Assembly (NCBI GenBank): GCA_002503985.1
Contig: DASW01000003.1
Location: 284,045-348,044, forward strand
Reading direction: 5' to 3'
Length of the DNA stretch: 64,000 bases
Origin: Thermoplasmata archaeon UBA61
Lineage (GTDB): Archaea > Thermoplasmatota > Thermoplasmata > Lutacidiplasmatales > UBA184
The notes under the pieces were generated by a model. It was given only the letters and a program-made list of their open reading frames with translations. It was not told the origin of the DNA and made no database searches. The position numbers were made by a program, and so were the translations under genes. Positions 51,078-61,144 of the stretch are shown piece after piece; position 1 is the stretch's first letter; each line of letters starts with the position of its first letter.

Positions 51078-51434
51078 ATGGCCTCCCTCGTATCGTTGCT
51101 CGAATCGATCGTGCCGGAGATCCAGCCGCAGGTCCAGGCCCAGCTGGGCGGGTTCTTCGGGGGGATGGTCCGCGCCTACCTCCCGCAGACCTGGGTGTTC
51201 CGGACCGAGAAGGAAGTGGCGTCGCTCACCGTCGACACGAAGGGAGCGGTCTCGGTCGCGAGCGGGGCCGCGGCACGTCCGGACGTCACGATCGAGATCG
51301 CCTATGCCCTCCTCGAGACCTCCCTGCGAACGCGCTCGCGCGCGCCGGTGCCGGCGGGGCACCTAACGGTGACCCCGCACACCTCGAAGGGGAAGACGGC
51401 GTTCGAGTTCCTGCGCGGACGCCTCGGCCTCTAG
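51078..51434 (+). CDS. Small protein, possibly SCP2-like (sterol carrier fold)
   Basis: A 118-residue soluble protein. The order amphipathic helix (SLLESIVPEIQPQVQAQLGGFFGGMVRAYLP), then beta segments (WVFRTEKEVASLTVDTKGAVSVASGAAARPDVTIEIAYALLETSL), then GHLTVTPHTSKGKTAFEFLRGRLGL resembles SCP2-type lipid-binding domains, where a hydrophobic pocket binds lipids or acyl-CoA. Similarity is weak and no catalytic residue is implied. It is monocistronic, between birA (divergent) and ribH (convergent). Confidence 0.6.
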   Translation: MASLVSLLESIVPEIQPQVQAQLGGFFGGMVRAYLPQTWVFRTEKEVASLTVDTKGAVSVASGAAARPDVTIEIAYALLETSLRTRSRAPVPAGHLTVTPHTSKGKTAFEFLRGRLGL

Positions 51435-51452
51435 GCCCGGGACGACCCCGCG

Positions 51453-51893
51453 TCAGTCGAGGTCCCGGAGCCGACGGACCATCTTGACGACGGCCCGGAC
51501 GGCGTTCCCCGCGTTCTCGATGCGGTCCTGCGCTTGGAGCCGGGTCTCGCCCGGTCCCGAGATGCCGAGGCCGATCGGCTTGCCGACCTCCACCGAGAGG
51601 TCGGCGAGCTTGCGCGCCGCCTGGTTCATCACGACCTCGTCGTGCTGGGTCTCGCCCTCGATGACCGCGCCGAGCGCGACCAGCGCGTCGACGTCGTTGC
51701 GGCCCAGGAGCACCTTCGCCGCGAGCGGCATGTCGAACACGCCGGGGGTCTTCATCACCGGACCGAGCGTCGCGCCGAGGAAGGAGACCTCCTCCTTCGC
51801 CCGCTCGAGCATCAACAGCGTCACATCGTAGTTGAACTCGCTCACGACGATCGCCACCTTCACTCCGTTACCTTCCTTCGACCTCTTCGGCAT
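51453..51893 (-). CDS. ribH: 6,7-dimethyl-8-ribityllumazine synthase
   Basis: Condenses the ribityl-pyrimidine with 3,4-dihydroxy-2-butanone 4-phosphate. The 146-residue protein has KVAIVVSEFNYDVTLLMLERAKEEV (substrate F/W-N motif), TPGVFDMPLAAKVLL, DALVALGAVIEGETQHDEVV and the catalytic-histidine region, and GKPIGLGISGPG. ATG 51893 starts 44 bases after ribC; it is the last gene of the riboflavin operon. Length is normal. Confidence 0.95.
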   Translation of the reverse strand: MPKRSKEGNGVKVAIVVSEFNYDVTLLMLERAKEEVSFLGATLGPVMKTPGVFDMPLAAKVLLGRNDVDALVALGAVIEGETQHDEVVMNQAARKLADLSVEVGKPIGLGISGPGETRLQAQDRIENAGNAVRAVVKMVRRLRDLD

Positions 51894-51937
51894 GATTGAT
51901 TCCTTCCTTCCTGATGGATGATAGAGGGACCGTGACC

Positions 51938-52408
51938 TCAGCGCGTCCGGCGGACCGCTCCCACGTCCGGGAACCCCTGGCGCAGCCCTCCACCGGCGTT
52001 CCGGGCGAGGTCGCGCGGGCGGAACAGGAGCGCGTAGGCGTTGAGGGCGTGCTCCTCGGCGCGGCGTCGGGCGAGGGCGTGGAGCTCCTTCGGGCCCGAG
52101 GCCTCGCCCTCGAAGACGAAGCACTCGACGACCGGCTTCGCCTCGAGGACGGCGGCGAACAGGAGCGCGAGCGACGCCTCGTGGGCGCAGGTCTTGTCGT
52201 ACTCGGCCTTGCCCGGCATCCCGAGGGCGAGGCAGAGGTCCGCGCCTTCGAGGAAGAGCCGACGGCACGCGACGGGGAGGTCCTTGATCCCCGGGACGGT
52301 CTCCCGGAGGACCTTGAAGCCGGTCCCGCGTGACTTGAGCGCGCGCACGGCGTAGTCGGCCATGTCGACGCGCGCGAAGGTCGTGTCGACGACGCCGATC
52401 TTCTTCAC
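51938..52408 (-). CDS. ribC: Riboflavin synthase, archaeal type (RibC)
   Basis: Dismutates two lumazine molecules to riboflavin; the archaeal enzyme is paralogous to lumazine synthase rather than to bacterial RibE. The 156-residue product begins KKIGVVDTTFARVDMADYAVRAL and has RETVPGIKDLPVACRRLF, CLALGMPGKAEYDKTCAHEASLALL and ECFVFEGEASGPKELHALARRRAEEHALNAYALLF, all family signatures. GTG 52408 is used: it has GGAGG seven bases upstream and overlaps the ribL stop (GTGA). Confidence 0.94.
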   Translation of the reverse strand: MKKIGVVDTTFARVDMADYAVRALKSRGTGFKVLRETVPGIKDLPVACRRLFLEGADLCLALGMPGKAEYDKTCAHEASLALLFAAVLEAKPVVECFVFEGEASGPKELHALARRRAEEHALNAYALLFRPRDLARNAGGGLRQGFPDVGAVRRTR

Positions 52409-52839
52409 GACCGGGCCTCCTTGCCGCGTTCGAGGATCCGCTCGACGAGGCGTCGCGTGGCGAGCTCGTTGTGCGGGGAGGCGCGAATCCGCACGACGTG
52501 GACGGGCACGCCTCGTCGGGCACACTCGCTCTCCACTTCGTGCTCGTTCCAGACCTGGTCGAAGCCGAGCGCGATGATGTTGGGACGTTCGCTCAAGACG
52601 GTCTCGTAGATGTCGGTCGCCGAGCCGAGGACCGCGCGGTCGACCGGCTTCAGTGCCTCGACCATCTCGCGGCGGATGTGCTCGGGAACGTACGGCTCGC
52701 GCTTCAAGCGCCGGGCGGTCTGGTCGCGGGCGACCACGACGACGAGCTCGTCGCCGAGGCTCTTCGCCTCGGTGAGGAAGTAGACGTGGCCGGGGTGCAG
52801 GAGGTCGAAGACCCCCGTGGCCATTACGCGGACGACCAT
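52405..52839 (-). CDS. ribL: FAD synthetase (RibL, archaeal)
   Basis: Adenylylates FMN to FAD. The 144-residue nucleotidyltransferase carries RVMATGVFDLLHPGHVYFLTEAKSLGDELVVVVARD (HxGH nucleotide motif), YVPEHIRREMVEALKPVD and IIALGFDQVWNEHEVE. ATG 52839 is used; a GTG three codons earlier is also possible. It overlaps the ribB 3' end by 16 bases and ribC by four. A riboflavin kinase, needed to make FMN, is not in the window. Confidence 0.93.
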   Translation of the reverse strand: MVVRVMATGVFDLLHPGHVYFLTEAKSLGDELVVVVARDQTARRLKREPYVPEHIRREMVEALKPVDRAVLGSATDIYETVLSERPNIIALGFDQVWNEHEVESECARRGVPVHVVRIRASPHNELATRRLVERILERGKEARS

Positions 52840-53552
52840 CTCCGCCACGCCTCGGTGATCGTCCGGCCTTCCAGGAACTCGAACCCGTGGTCCTCGGCGT
52901 ACCGACGGGCGGCGTCGGGAGCTCGGGCGCCCCCCGAGTCTCCGAGCATCTCGCAGACGGTCGCGGACTCCGAGAGTCCTCCCATTCGGGCGAGCGAGAT
53001 GGCGAGCTCCGTATGGCCCTTTCGCTCGCCGAGGAGACCGGGGGCCGCGTACAGGAGCGAGATGTGGCCGGGGGAGACGAAGGAGGTACGGAACATCTCC
53101 CGGAGCGCGTCGTCGGAGCGGTCGGGTGCGGCCCGGGCGATCTCCCCGACCGCCCGGATCGTGAGCGCGCGGTCGTTGTCGGGGACGCCGGTGAACGTCG
53201 TGCGGTGGTTCACGGTAATGCCGAACGCCGAACGCCGGTCGTAGCGCGGGGCCTCGAAGAGGCCGGCGACGCCCGGATACTTGTCCGTCGCGATGGCGAG
53301 TAGGTCGGAGAAGAAGGGTAGGTCGAGCCCGGTCCTCAGCTCGTCCGAGATGGCGGTACAGATGAGGCCGCCCGCGTCCTTGCGGGCGAGCCGGACGAGC
53401 TCGGGAGTAGCGGTCTCGGAGAGGAAGATGAGGTCCGTCTCGCCCTCGCGGTCCGGGCCGTCGAACACGAGGATCGGCTCGCCGGCGGTGAGGGCCCGGA
53501 GCGCGGGCTCCACCTCGGGCACCGGCACGCGATGAGAAGGTAGCAACAGCAT
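52824..53552 (-). CDS. ribB: 3,4-dihydroxy-2-butanone 4-phosphate synthase
   Basis: Makes the four-carbon unit of riboflavin from ribulose 5-phosphate. The 242-residue protein contains LVFDGPDREGETDLIFL (metal/substrate glutamates), FGITVNHRTTFTGVPDNDRALTI, SFVSPGHISLLYAAPGLLGERKGHTELAISLARM and CEMLGD. It has no GTP cyclohydrolase II domain. ATG 53552 is exactly 26-27 bp from a TATA-like box, so the operon transcript is leaderless and the longer open frame upstream is excluded. First gene of ribB-ribL-ribC-ribH. Confidence 0.95.
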   Translation of the reverse strand: MLLLPSHRVPVPEVEPALRALTAGEPILVFDGPDREGETDLIFLSETATPELVRLARKDAGGLICTAISDELRTGLDLPFFSDLLAIATDKYPGVAGLFEAPRYDRRSAFGITVNHRTTFTGVPDNDRALTIRAVGEIARAAPDRSDDALREMFRTSFVSPGHISLLYAAPGLLGERKGHTELAISLARMGGLSESATVCEMLGDSGGARAPDAARRYAEDHGFEFLEGRTITEAWRRWSSA

Positions 53553-53573
53553 CGCCGGGACGACCCGACCGAC

Positions 53574-53583
53574 GGTATTAAGG
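53574..53583 (-). promoter_or_regulatory. TATA-like box of the riboflavin operon
   Basis: The minus strand reads CCTTAATACC, centred 26.5 bp before the ribB ATG. It lies between the 16S rRNA 3' end and ribB, so the operon need not depend on rRNA read-through. Confidence 0.6.
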
Positions 53584-53698
53584 GGAGCGTAACTACTCAA
53601 AAAAGGGTTGATGGCCCAGGGGCGGGGAGACGGCCGAGAAACGCTAGACAGCACATCGGACCCGACCTCTTCAGCGAGCTCCTCGAAAGGAGGCGCTG

Positions 53699-55168
<1,470 letters not shown>

Positions 55169-55477
55169 GTTGAGCACACGATTTCGCGTGTGCGGGAATA
55201 CTTGTGGTCGGAAACCGATCTTTGCTGACTGGCGGAATTGCTCTTTACGTTAGATGAGCTATTTCGCGTACGTTTCTCGTACTTGTCTCCCCCGTCAGTC
55301 CCGAGAGGTCACTCCCCGTCTCCAGGGAGGGGTTCTCAGGGCTCCACGCCCCCATTGGGCCATCTGTGGCGTCACCTTGGAGGAGCACGGATCACGGGGT
55401 CCCCGGCTCGCCGTGGCGGCGTCGCCATGCCGCGCTCCCGAAGAAGCGGGCGTAGCAGCGGAACGAAGGGGGTCCGG
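55169..55477 (-). other. 16S rRNA leader region
   Basis: About 290 bases between the predicted rRNA transcription start (near 55455) and the mature 16S 5' end, with no convincing coding sequence. A perfect 7-bp hairpin, GCACACG/CGTGTGC with a 6-base loop, lies at 55174-55193 just before the mature end and may take part in processing. The rest is C/T- and G-rich tracts on the plus strand. Confidence 0.55.
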
Positions 55478-55485
55478 TATTTAAC
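55478..55485 (-). promoter_or_regulatory. TATA box of the 16S rRNA gene
   Basis: The minus strand reads GTTAAATA, overlapping the TAA stop of the HAD hydrolase gene (55481-55483). It is the only strong TATA-like element upstream of 16S rRNA and predicts initiation near 55455. Confidence 0.6.
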
Positions 55486-56212
55486 GGGCGCCACCGGCGG
55501 CCCTTCCTCCGGAAGAGGCCTCGCCGTTCTCGAGACGGCGCACCACGAGCGGAACTTCCAGGAGCGACGTGATCTCGGGGGGGTCGAGTCCGAACCCGAA
55601 CCCCTCGCGGTTGAGCCAGACCCCGTACATCCCTGCGGCCGAGGCGGCCTTCGCGTCGGTTTGGGCGAGGTTGCCGACGTAGACCGCTTCCGCGGCGGGC
55701 ACCTTCATCCGCTCCAGGGCCCGACGGAAGATCTCGGGGTCCGGCTTCTCGACGCCCTCGGTCCCCGAGGAGACGACCCGGGCGAAGTAGTCGAGGATCC
55801 CCACTCGGTCGAGGATCCGCCTAACGGAAGCCTCGCTTCTCGAGTTCGAGACCACGCCGAGCGCCCGACGCTGCGCGCGCAGGATGTCGAGGCACCGCCG
55901 GGTGTCGGAGTAGAGCTGCACCGGGATCTCGGTCTCATGGACGGCCGCGTCGAACTTGCGGGTCGTAGCCTCGTCCACTTCCTTTCCGGCCGCGCGAGAG
56001 AGCGTACGACGCCAGAACTCGACGAGCGCGGCCTCTCCGCTCACACCCGCGGGTCGAGCGTCCAGCTCCTCCTCCACTTCCAGGAACGCGTGACGGAGCT
56101 GGTCCGGGTCGAAATCCAGGAAGAACCGTCGGGCGATGTCGGCCCACCCGTCGAAGTCCTTGTGGTCGATCAGCGTGCCCCCGAGGTCGAACAGCACCGC
56201 CCGGACCCGCAC
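55481..56212 (-). CDS. HAD-superfamily hydrolase (haloacid dehalogenase-like phosphatase)
   Basis: A 243-residue HAD enzyme. Motif I is LFDLGGTLID (the usual DxDGT aspartate pair reads D-L-G-G-T, as in several archaeal members), motif II VVSNSRS, motif III lysine in VEKPDPEIF, motif IV VGNLAQTDAKAASAAG. A helical cap domain lies at about 20-95. The second aspartate of motif I is replaced by glycine and the usual GDs/DD of motif IV is GN, so phosphatase activity may be altered; the substrate is unknown. GTG 56212 starts 82 bases after nusA. Confidence 0.85.
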   Translation of the reverse strand: MRVRAVLFDLGGTLIDHKDFDGWADIARRFFLDFDPDQLRHAFLEVEEELDARPAGVSGEAALVEFWRRTLSRAAGKEVDEATTRKFDAAVHETEIPVQLYSDTRRCLDILRAQRRALGVVSNSRSEASVRRILDRVGILDYFARVVSSGTEGVEKPDPEIFRRALERMKVPAAEAVYVGNLAQTDAKAASAAGMYGVWLNREGFGFGLDPPEITSLLEVPLVVRRLENGEASSGGRAAGGAR

Positions 56213-56294
56213 CGGTCTTCCCTCCGCCGGCGCCCACCAAGACCCGCGTCTTAGCGTTCACGCCTCCCGCCGGGCCGAGCGGCCCGACGGCCGC

Positions 56295-56720
56295 TTACGC
56301 GACGCTCACCGACTGGATGTCGGTGTGTCGGAGCAAGATCGCGCGGGCGACCTTGAGGTTCTTGCCCGCCTTTCCGATCGCGCGCGCCTTCCACGCGGGG
56401 TCGACCGTCACCGTCACGTGGCGGCCCTTTCCCTTCGGGGCGAACTCCGCCTTCTTGGGAGAGTACCAGTAGAAGATGTTCATCACGAGGGTCTCGGGGT
56501 CGTCCGCGAACTCGACGACCTGGATCTCCTTCTTCAGCATCCCCTTCAACCGGTCGACCAGCACGCCGCCCGGACCGACCGCCTTGTGGACCTCGCCGGG
56601 GTAGACGAGGTAGACCAACTTGTCCTCGACCTCGAAGCAGTCCTTGACCCGCGCGCCGGTCCTCTCCTCGAAGAGACGGATGTAGCCGAGCGTCTCGGTG
56701 TCGAACGTGACCTCGGGCAT
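56295..56720 (-). CDS. nusA: Archaeal NusA-like transcription factor (KH domains)
   Basis: A 141-residue RNA-binding protein, the short archaeal NusA that contains only the two KH domains. Visible segments are MPEVTFDTETLGYIRLFEERTGARVKDCFEVEDKLVYLV, GEVHKAVGPGGVLVDRLKGMLKKEIQVVEFADDP (first KH with GPGG) and VTVDPAWKARAIGKAGKNLKVARAIL (second KH with GKAG). It begins 18 bases after L30e in the RNA polymerase operon, as in most archaea. Confidence 0.95.
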   Translation of the reverse strand: MPEVTFDTETLGYIRLFEERTGARVKDCFEVEDKLVYLVYPGEVHKAVGPGGVLVDRLKGMLKKEIQVVEFADDPETLVMNIFYWYSPKKAEFAPKGKGRHVTVTVDPAWKARAIGKAGKNLKVARAILLRHTDIQSVSVA

Positions 56721-56738
56721 CGTCGCGGAGCGCCGTCC

Positions 56739-57026
56739 CTACGTCTCGAGGGAGAGGATCGCGCTGGAGCCGGGGTCGAGGATCGCCATCGCGCTGATCG
56801 GGAACGGCCGGCCGCAGGCCTGGCCGAGCTCGACCGCGGTGCCGTCGAAGTGATAGATCGGGACCTTGCCGACCGCGCGCTCCTTCGTGAGCTTCGGGTC
56901 GGGACAGGTCTTCGCGACGATGAGGAGCCGCGCCTTCTTCGACTCGGCCGCGGCGAGCGTCTCGGTAAGCCCGATCTGGACCCTGCCGGTCTCGAGCGCG
57001 ACCTTGAGGGCGTGCGCTAGGTCCAT
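56739..57026 (-). CDS. rpl30e: 50S ribosomal protein L30e
   Basis: A 95-residue RNA-binding protein of the L7Ae/L30e fold: DLAHALKVALETGRVQIGLTETLAAAESKKARLLIVAKTCPD followed by KVPIYHFDGTAVELGQACGRPFPISAMAILDPG. Length and motifs are typical, and the position between rpo1'' and nusA is the conserved archaeal order. The spacing to rpo1'' is five bases. Confidence 0.96.
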   Translation of the reverse strand: MDLAHALKVALETGRVQIGLTETLAAAESKKARLLIVAKTCPDPKLTKERAVGKVPIYHFDGTAVELGQACGRPFPISAMAILDPGSSAILSLET

Positions 57027-57031
57027 CTATC

Positions 57032-58330
57032 TCACGCCTCCCCCTTCGCGGGCTCGACCGGCTTCGCGACGACCGGAACGTCCCTGAGCGGCCGGTAGAC
57101 CAGGTTGACCGCTCCGGTACCGAGGGTGATCGGCTGGCCGACGATGATGTTCTCGGCGACGCCCTTGAGCTCGTCGACCTCGCCCGTGATGGCGGCCTTC
57201 AACAGATGGGCCGCGGTGATCTCGAACGCCGCTCGGGCGAGCACGCTCGACTTCTTCCCCGAGATCCCGTGGCGACCGATCGCGCGGATGTCGCCTTCGT
57301 TCGTCATCACGTCCGCGACCAGCATCAGGTGACGGATGTCGACGCCGAGACCCTGCTCGGCGAGCGTCCGGTTCGCCTCGTGGATGAGCGCGGCGCGCGC
57401 CGCCTCGACCCCGTAGACGCGGTAGATCTCGAAGACCGAGTTCGTGGTCGTCCGGACCCCGTCCACGCCGGGGATCTCGATGACCCCCTCGAGGTTCGAG
57501 CCCTCCGTGTAGATTACGTACTCGTCCTTCTCCTTTCGGATGAGGGCGCGGCGGATCCCTTCGACGCCCTTGATCTGGATCCGCTTCGCCTCCTCGCTCG
57601 CGATGAGGAGCTTCTTGAACGGCATCTCCTCGACCATCTCTTCCCGGCGCGACTTCGTCGCTCCGACGGTCGCTTCCTTCAAGTGGACCTCGAACGAGCG
57701 GGTCTCTCCGCTCCCCGAGCCCGGCTTCACTTCGAACAGTCGAGCGTCCAGGTTCGCGATGAGCGCCGCTTCGAGCTCGGCGCGCTTGACCCCCCGGGCC
57801 TCGAGGAGCGCGGCCTGCGGGGAGACGACGACCTTCAGGTCCTCGACAACCGTCCCGATGGACGCGACGTCCGGGACCGTCGTCACCTCGACCTGCAGCG
57901 CGATCTTCTGGACCGCCTCGCGGTCGCCGCGCAGCTTCTTCTCGACGTGCACGGTCATCATCGGCGTCGACGGGACCCTGCGCGCGTCCACGAGCTCGAT
58001 GAGGCGGGGCAGCCCGAGCGTGACGTTCATCTCGGCGACGCCGGCGTAGTGGAACGTCCGCAGCGTCATCTGCGTGCCCGGCTCGCCGATCGACTGGGCC
58101 GCGACGATCCCCACGGACTCGTGCGCGTCGACGCCGGCCTTGCGGAAGCGGCGGGCGACCTCGCGGACGACCTTAGAGGCGTCCGAGGGCTCGAGCCGGA
58201 GGCTCTGGAGCTTCGCGCGGAGGTCCTCGACCAGGGACGGCGGGAGCGATATCCCGGTCTCCCGACGGGCGGTCTCCTGGATGCGGGTGGAGAGGTCGCG
58301 GACGGGGACCTTCTTCTCGTCGGCCGCCAT
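57032..58330 (-). CDS. rpo1C: DNA-directed RNA polymerase subunit Rpo1'' (A'')
   Basis: C-terminal part of the largest polymerase subunit (jaw and cleft). The 432-residue protein has VDAHESVGIVAAQSIGEPGTQMTLRTFHYAGVAEMNVTLGLPRLIELVDAR (bridge-helix/trigger-loop region), and near the end IRHLMLVADVMTNEGDIRAIGRHGISGKKSSVLARAAFE, AAITGEVDELKGVAENIIVGQPITLGTG. ATG 58330 has GGAG eight bases upstream; a GTG at 58339 overlapping the rpo1' stop is also possible. No intein is present. Confidence 0.96.
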   Translation of the reverse strand: MAADEKKVPVRDLSTRIQETARRETGISLPPSLVEDLRAKLQSLRLEPSDASKVVREVARRFRKAGVDAHESVGIVAAQSIGEPGTQMTLRTFHYAGVAEMNVTLGLPRLIELVDARRVPSTPMMTVHVEKKLRGDREAVQKIALQVEVTTVPDVASIGTVVEDLKVVVSPQAALLEARGVKRAELEAALIANLDARLFEVKPGSGSGETRSFEVHLKEATVGATKSRREEMVEEMPFKKLLIASEEAKRIQIKGVEGIRRALIRKEKDEYVIYTEGSNLEGVIEIPGVDGVRTTTNSVFEIYRVYGVEAARAALIHEANRTLAEQGLGVDIRHLMLVADVMTNEGDIRAIGRHGISGKKSSVLARAAFEITAAHLLKAAITGEVDELKGVAENIIVGQPITLGTGAVNLVYRPLRDVPVVAKPVEPAKGEA

Positions 58331-58335
58331 CGCGC

Positions 58336-61134
58336 TCACTCCCCTCCGAATTCGGGGCCCTCTTCGGGCGCGCCGAACTCCTCGGTCTCCTCTTCCTCGG
58401 CCTCTTCCTCGAGCTGGGCCTCGGCCTGAAGGTCCATCTCCTCCTCGGTCACGGGCGGGGCTCCGGCGGTCCCTTCGGTCCGCCGAACCTCGCTCGAGCG
58501 CACGCGGCGCCCGAGGACCTGGGCGACGACCTCGTCGAGCGAGACCGGGGCGCCCTGGTAGGAACGGGTCGGGTCGATGCCGTCCTCGCCGTACTTGTAC
58601 TCGATGATCGTCTCCGCGGTGTTGCGCACGGTCCCGTCCTCGTTGACCTTCAGGTCCTCGAGGGCGTTGATGAGCCGCCGCTGCATGTACCCGGACCGGC
58701 TCGTTCGGACCGCGGTGTCGACGAGCGACTCTCGGCCGCCCATCGAGTGGAAGAAGTACTCGGTCGGGGAGAGCCCGCGCTTGTAGCTCGAGCTCACGAA
58801 CCCGCGCGCATCGGCGCCGAGGTCGCCCCGCTCGAAGTGCGGGAGGGTCCGGTGGACGAACCCGCGCATGAGCCGCTCGCCGCGCACGGATTGCTGGCCG
58901 ACGGCTCCGGCCATCTGGGTGAGGTTGAGCATCGAGCCCCGGGCGCCCGACTTCGCGAGGATCACCGCGGGGTTCTCGAGACCCAGGTAGCGGCCCGCGA
59001 TGTCGCCGGCGGTGTCGCGCGCCTGGCCGAGCTCGCGTCGGACCATCACCTCGAGCGTCTCCTCGAGGGAACGGCCGGGCATCTGCTCGAGCTCGCCCTT
59101 CCTATACTCGGCGACCAGCTCGTTCACGCGAACGCGCGCGTCCGAGAGCGCCGTCAGGATCTCCTTGAGCGCCCCTTCGGGGACGTCCTCGTCGTCGATC
59201 CCGGTCGAGAGACCCTTGAGGCCGATCGCCGTGATCGCGAGCCGGCTCATCTCGTCCAGGAACTGCCGCGCCCGCGGCATGCCGTTGTTGCGCGCGATCG
59301 AGTCGAGGACCGCCCCCTTCTCGTAGGCGATCGCCTTCTTGTCGATCACGCCGGCCTTCAATATGCCGTTCTCGATCACGACGATGGCGTCGTGCTTGCA
59401 CGCGAGCGGCGGGCAGTCGCACCGGGCCCAGATGTTCGCGCGGAACTCGATCGTGAGGTCCTTCGGGAGCGTGAGAGAGAAGAGCTGCTTCCCCGTCCAG
59501 AACGGGGCGCCGTCCTTGTCCTTGCCGGCGGGCGGCGGGAGCGGGTAGTTGAGCTTCGAGAGGAGGTACGTCACCTCGCTCTTCGTGAACGTCGGGTTCT
59601 GGTACGTGAGCAGGAACGCCGCCGTGATGTGGTCGTGCAGCATCCCGATGATGGGACCGCCGTAGCGCGGGGAGAGGATGTGCTCCTCGACCTTCATGAG
59701 GACCTTCGCCTCGGCCCGGGCCTCCTGGCTCTGGAGGACGTGCAGGTTCATCTCGTCGCCATCGAAGTCCGCGTTGTAGGGCGGGCAGTCGCAGAGGTTG
59801 AACCGGAACGTCTTGTGCGGAAGGATCCGGACGAAGTGCGCCATCATGCTCATCCGGTGCAGGCTCGGCTGCCGGTTGAACAGGACGATGTCCCCGTCGA
59901 TGAGCTGACGCTCGACGATCGATCCGGGAACGACGAGCTCGGCGCAGGCTTCCGCGTTCTTCTCCATCACCCGGATGCGCTGGCCGTCCTCGCGGACGAG
60001 GTAGTTGACCCCGCAGCGGACGTGGCCCTCGGCGTCGGGGGCGGGGGCCGGGCCGCGGCGGACGAGCTCCTTCGCGACCTCCTGGTTGTGGAGCGTGACC
60101 TCGAGCGGGACGGTGAGCCCCCGAGCGACCTCGACCGGGATCCCGACCTCGTTGATCGAGAGCAGCGGGTCCGGGCTGATGACCGTGCGCGCCGAGAAGT
60201 TGACCCGCTTTCCCGACAGGTTCGAGCGGAAGCGGCCGTCCTTCCCTTTCAGGCGCTGCGCGAGGGTCTTGAGCGGCCGGCCCGAGCGGTGCCGGGCGGG
60301 CGGGATGCCGCTCGTCTGGTTGTCGAAGTAGGTCGTGACGTGGTACTGGAGGAGCTCCCAGAGGTCCTCGACCACGAGCTGGGGAGCGCCCATGTCCCGG
60401 TTCTCGCGCAGGCGCTGGTTGATCCGCAGCACGTCGACGAGCTTGTGGGTGAGGTCGTCCTCGCTCCTCTCTCCGCTCTCGAGCGTGATGGACGGACGGA
60501 CCTGGACCGGCGGCACCGGGAGCACGGTGAGGACCATCCACTCGGGGCGACCGAACTTCGGGTTGAGCGCGAGGGCGCGGACGTCGTCGTCGGGGATCCG
60601 CTCGAGTCGGGCGCGCACCTCCTTCGGGGTGATCTTGTGGCTGTTCTCGCGGAAGGTGGTCGGCTTGTCGAGGACGATCTTCTGCTGAAGCTCGTGGCAG
60701 TTCGGGCACGCTCGTTCGTCCTTCGCCTCCCGCGTTCGCGGGGCCCGCGGCGTCGGGGCTGCGTCTTCCGCATCGGCGGCCGCCTCTGCCCGCTGGGTCG
60801 GGGCGTCGGGAAGCATCCGTCCGCACGCCCGGCACGTCGACTGCAGGAGGCGCTTGACCTCCTTCGCGTAGCCGACGTGGATGACCGGCATGGCGAGCTC
60901 GATGATGCCGAAGTGGCCGGGGCACTCGTTGACCCGCCCGCCGCACGTCCGGCACCTCAAGTTCGGTTCGATGACCCCGAGGTGGAGGTCCATGAGGCCC
61001 ATCTCGATGGGGTAGCCGTCGTCGTCGTACGTGTCGGCGGTGATGATCTTCGCGGCGCTCATCCGCCGGATCTCGTCCGGAGAGAGGAAGGCGAACTGGA
61101 GGCCGCGGATCTTCTTCGAAAGTCCTTGTGCCAT
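58336..61134 (-). CDS. rpo1N: DNA-directed RNA polymerase subunit Rpo1' (A')
   Basis: N-terminal part of the largest subunit, holding the catalytic magnesium. The 932-residue protein has IRGLQFAFLSPDEIRRMSAAKI, the zinc motif CRTCGGRVNECPGHFG, a second cysteine set (CRACGRM...CPNCHELQ), LKGKDGRFRSNLSGKRVNFSARTVISPDP, NRQPSLHRMSMM and the catalytic NADFDGDEMNLHV. The last 60 residues are very acidic, an extension beyond the conserved fold. ATG 61134 follows rpo2 by 10 bases with GGAGG upstream. Confidence 0.97.
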   Translation of the reverse strand: MAQGLSKKIRGLQFAFLSPDEIRRMSAAKIITADTYDDDGYPIEMGLMDLHLGVIEPNLRCRTCGGRVNECPGHFGIIELAMPVIHVGYAKEVKRLLQSTCRACGRMLPDAPTQRAEAAADAEDAAPTPRAPRTREAKDERACPNCHELQQKIVLDKPTTFRENSHKITPKEVRARLERIPDDDVRALALNPKFGRPEWMVLTVLPVPPVQVRPSITLESGERSEDDLTHKLVDVLRINQRLRENRDMGAPQLVVEDLWELLQYHVTTYFDNQTSGIPPARHRSGRPLKTLAQRLKGKDGRFRSNLSGKRVNFSARTVISPDPLLSINEVGIPVEVARGLTVPLEVTLHNQEVAKELVRRGPAPAPDAEGHVRCGVNYLVREDGQRIRVMEKNAEACAELVVPGSIVERQLIDGDIVLFNRQPSLHRMSMMAHFVRILPHKTFRFNLCDCPPYNADFDGDEMNLHVLQSQEARAEAKVLMKVEEHILSPRYGGPIIGMLHDHITAAFLLTYQNPTFTKSEVTYLLSKLNYPLPPPAGKDKDGAPFWTGKQLFSLTLPKDLTIEFRANIWARCDCPPLACKHDAIVVIENGILKAGVIDKKAIAYEKGAVLDSIARNNGMPRARQFLDEMSRLAITAIGLKGLSTGIDDEDVPEGALKEILTALSDARVRVNELVAEYRKGELEQMPGRSLEETLEVMVRRELGQARDTAGDIAGRYLGLENPAVILAKSGARGSMLNLTQMAGAVGQQSVRGERLMRGFVHRTLPHFERGDLGADARGFVSSSYKRGLSPTEYFFHSMGGRESLVDTAVRTSRSGYMQRRLINALEDLKVNEDGTVRNTAETIIEYKYGEDGIDPTRSYQGAPVSLDEVVAQVLGRRVRSSEVRRTEGTAGAPPVTEEEMDLQAEAQLEEEAEEEETEEFGAPEEGPEFGGE

Positions 61135-61144
61135 CGTCGTCCTC

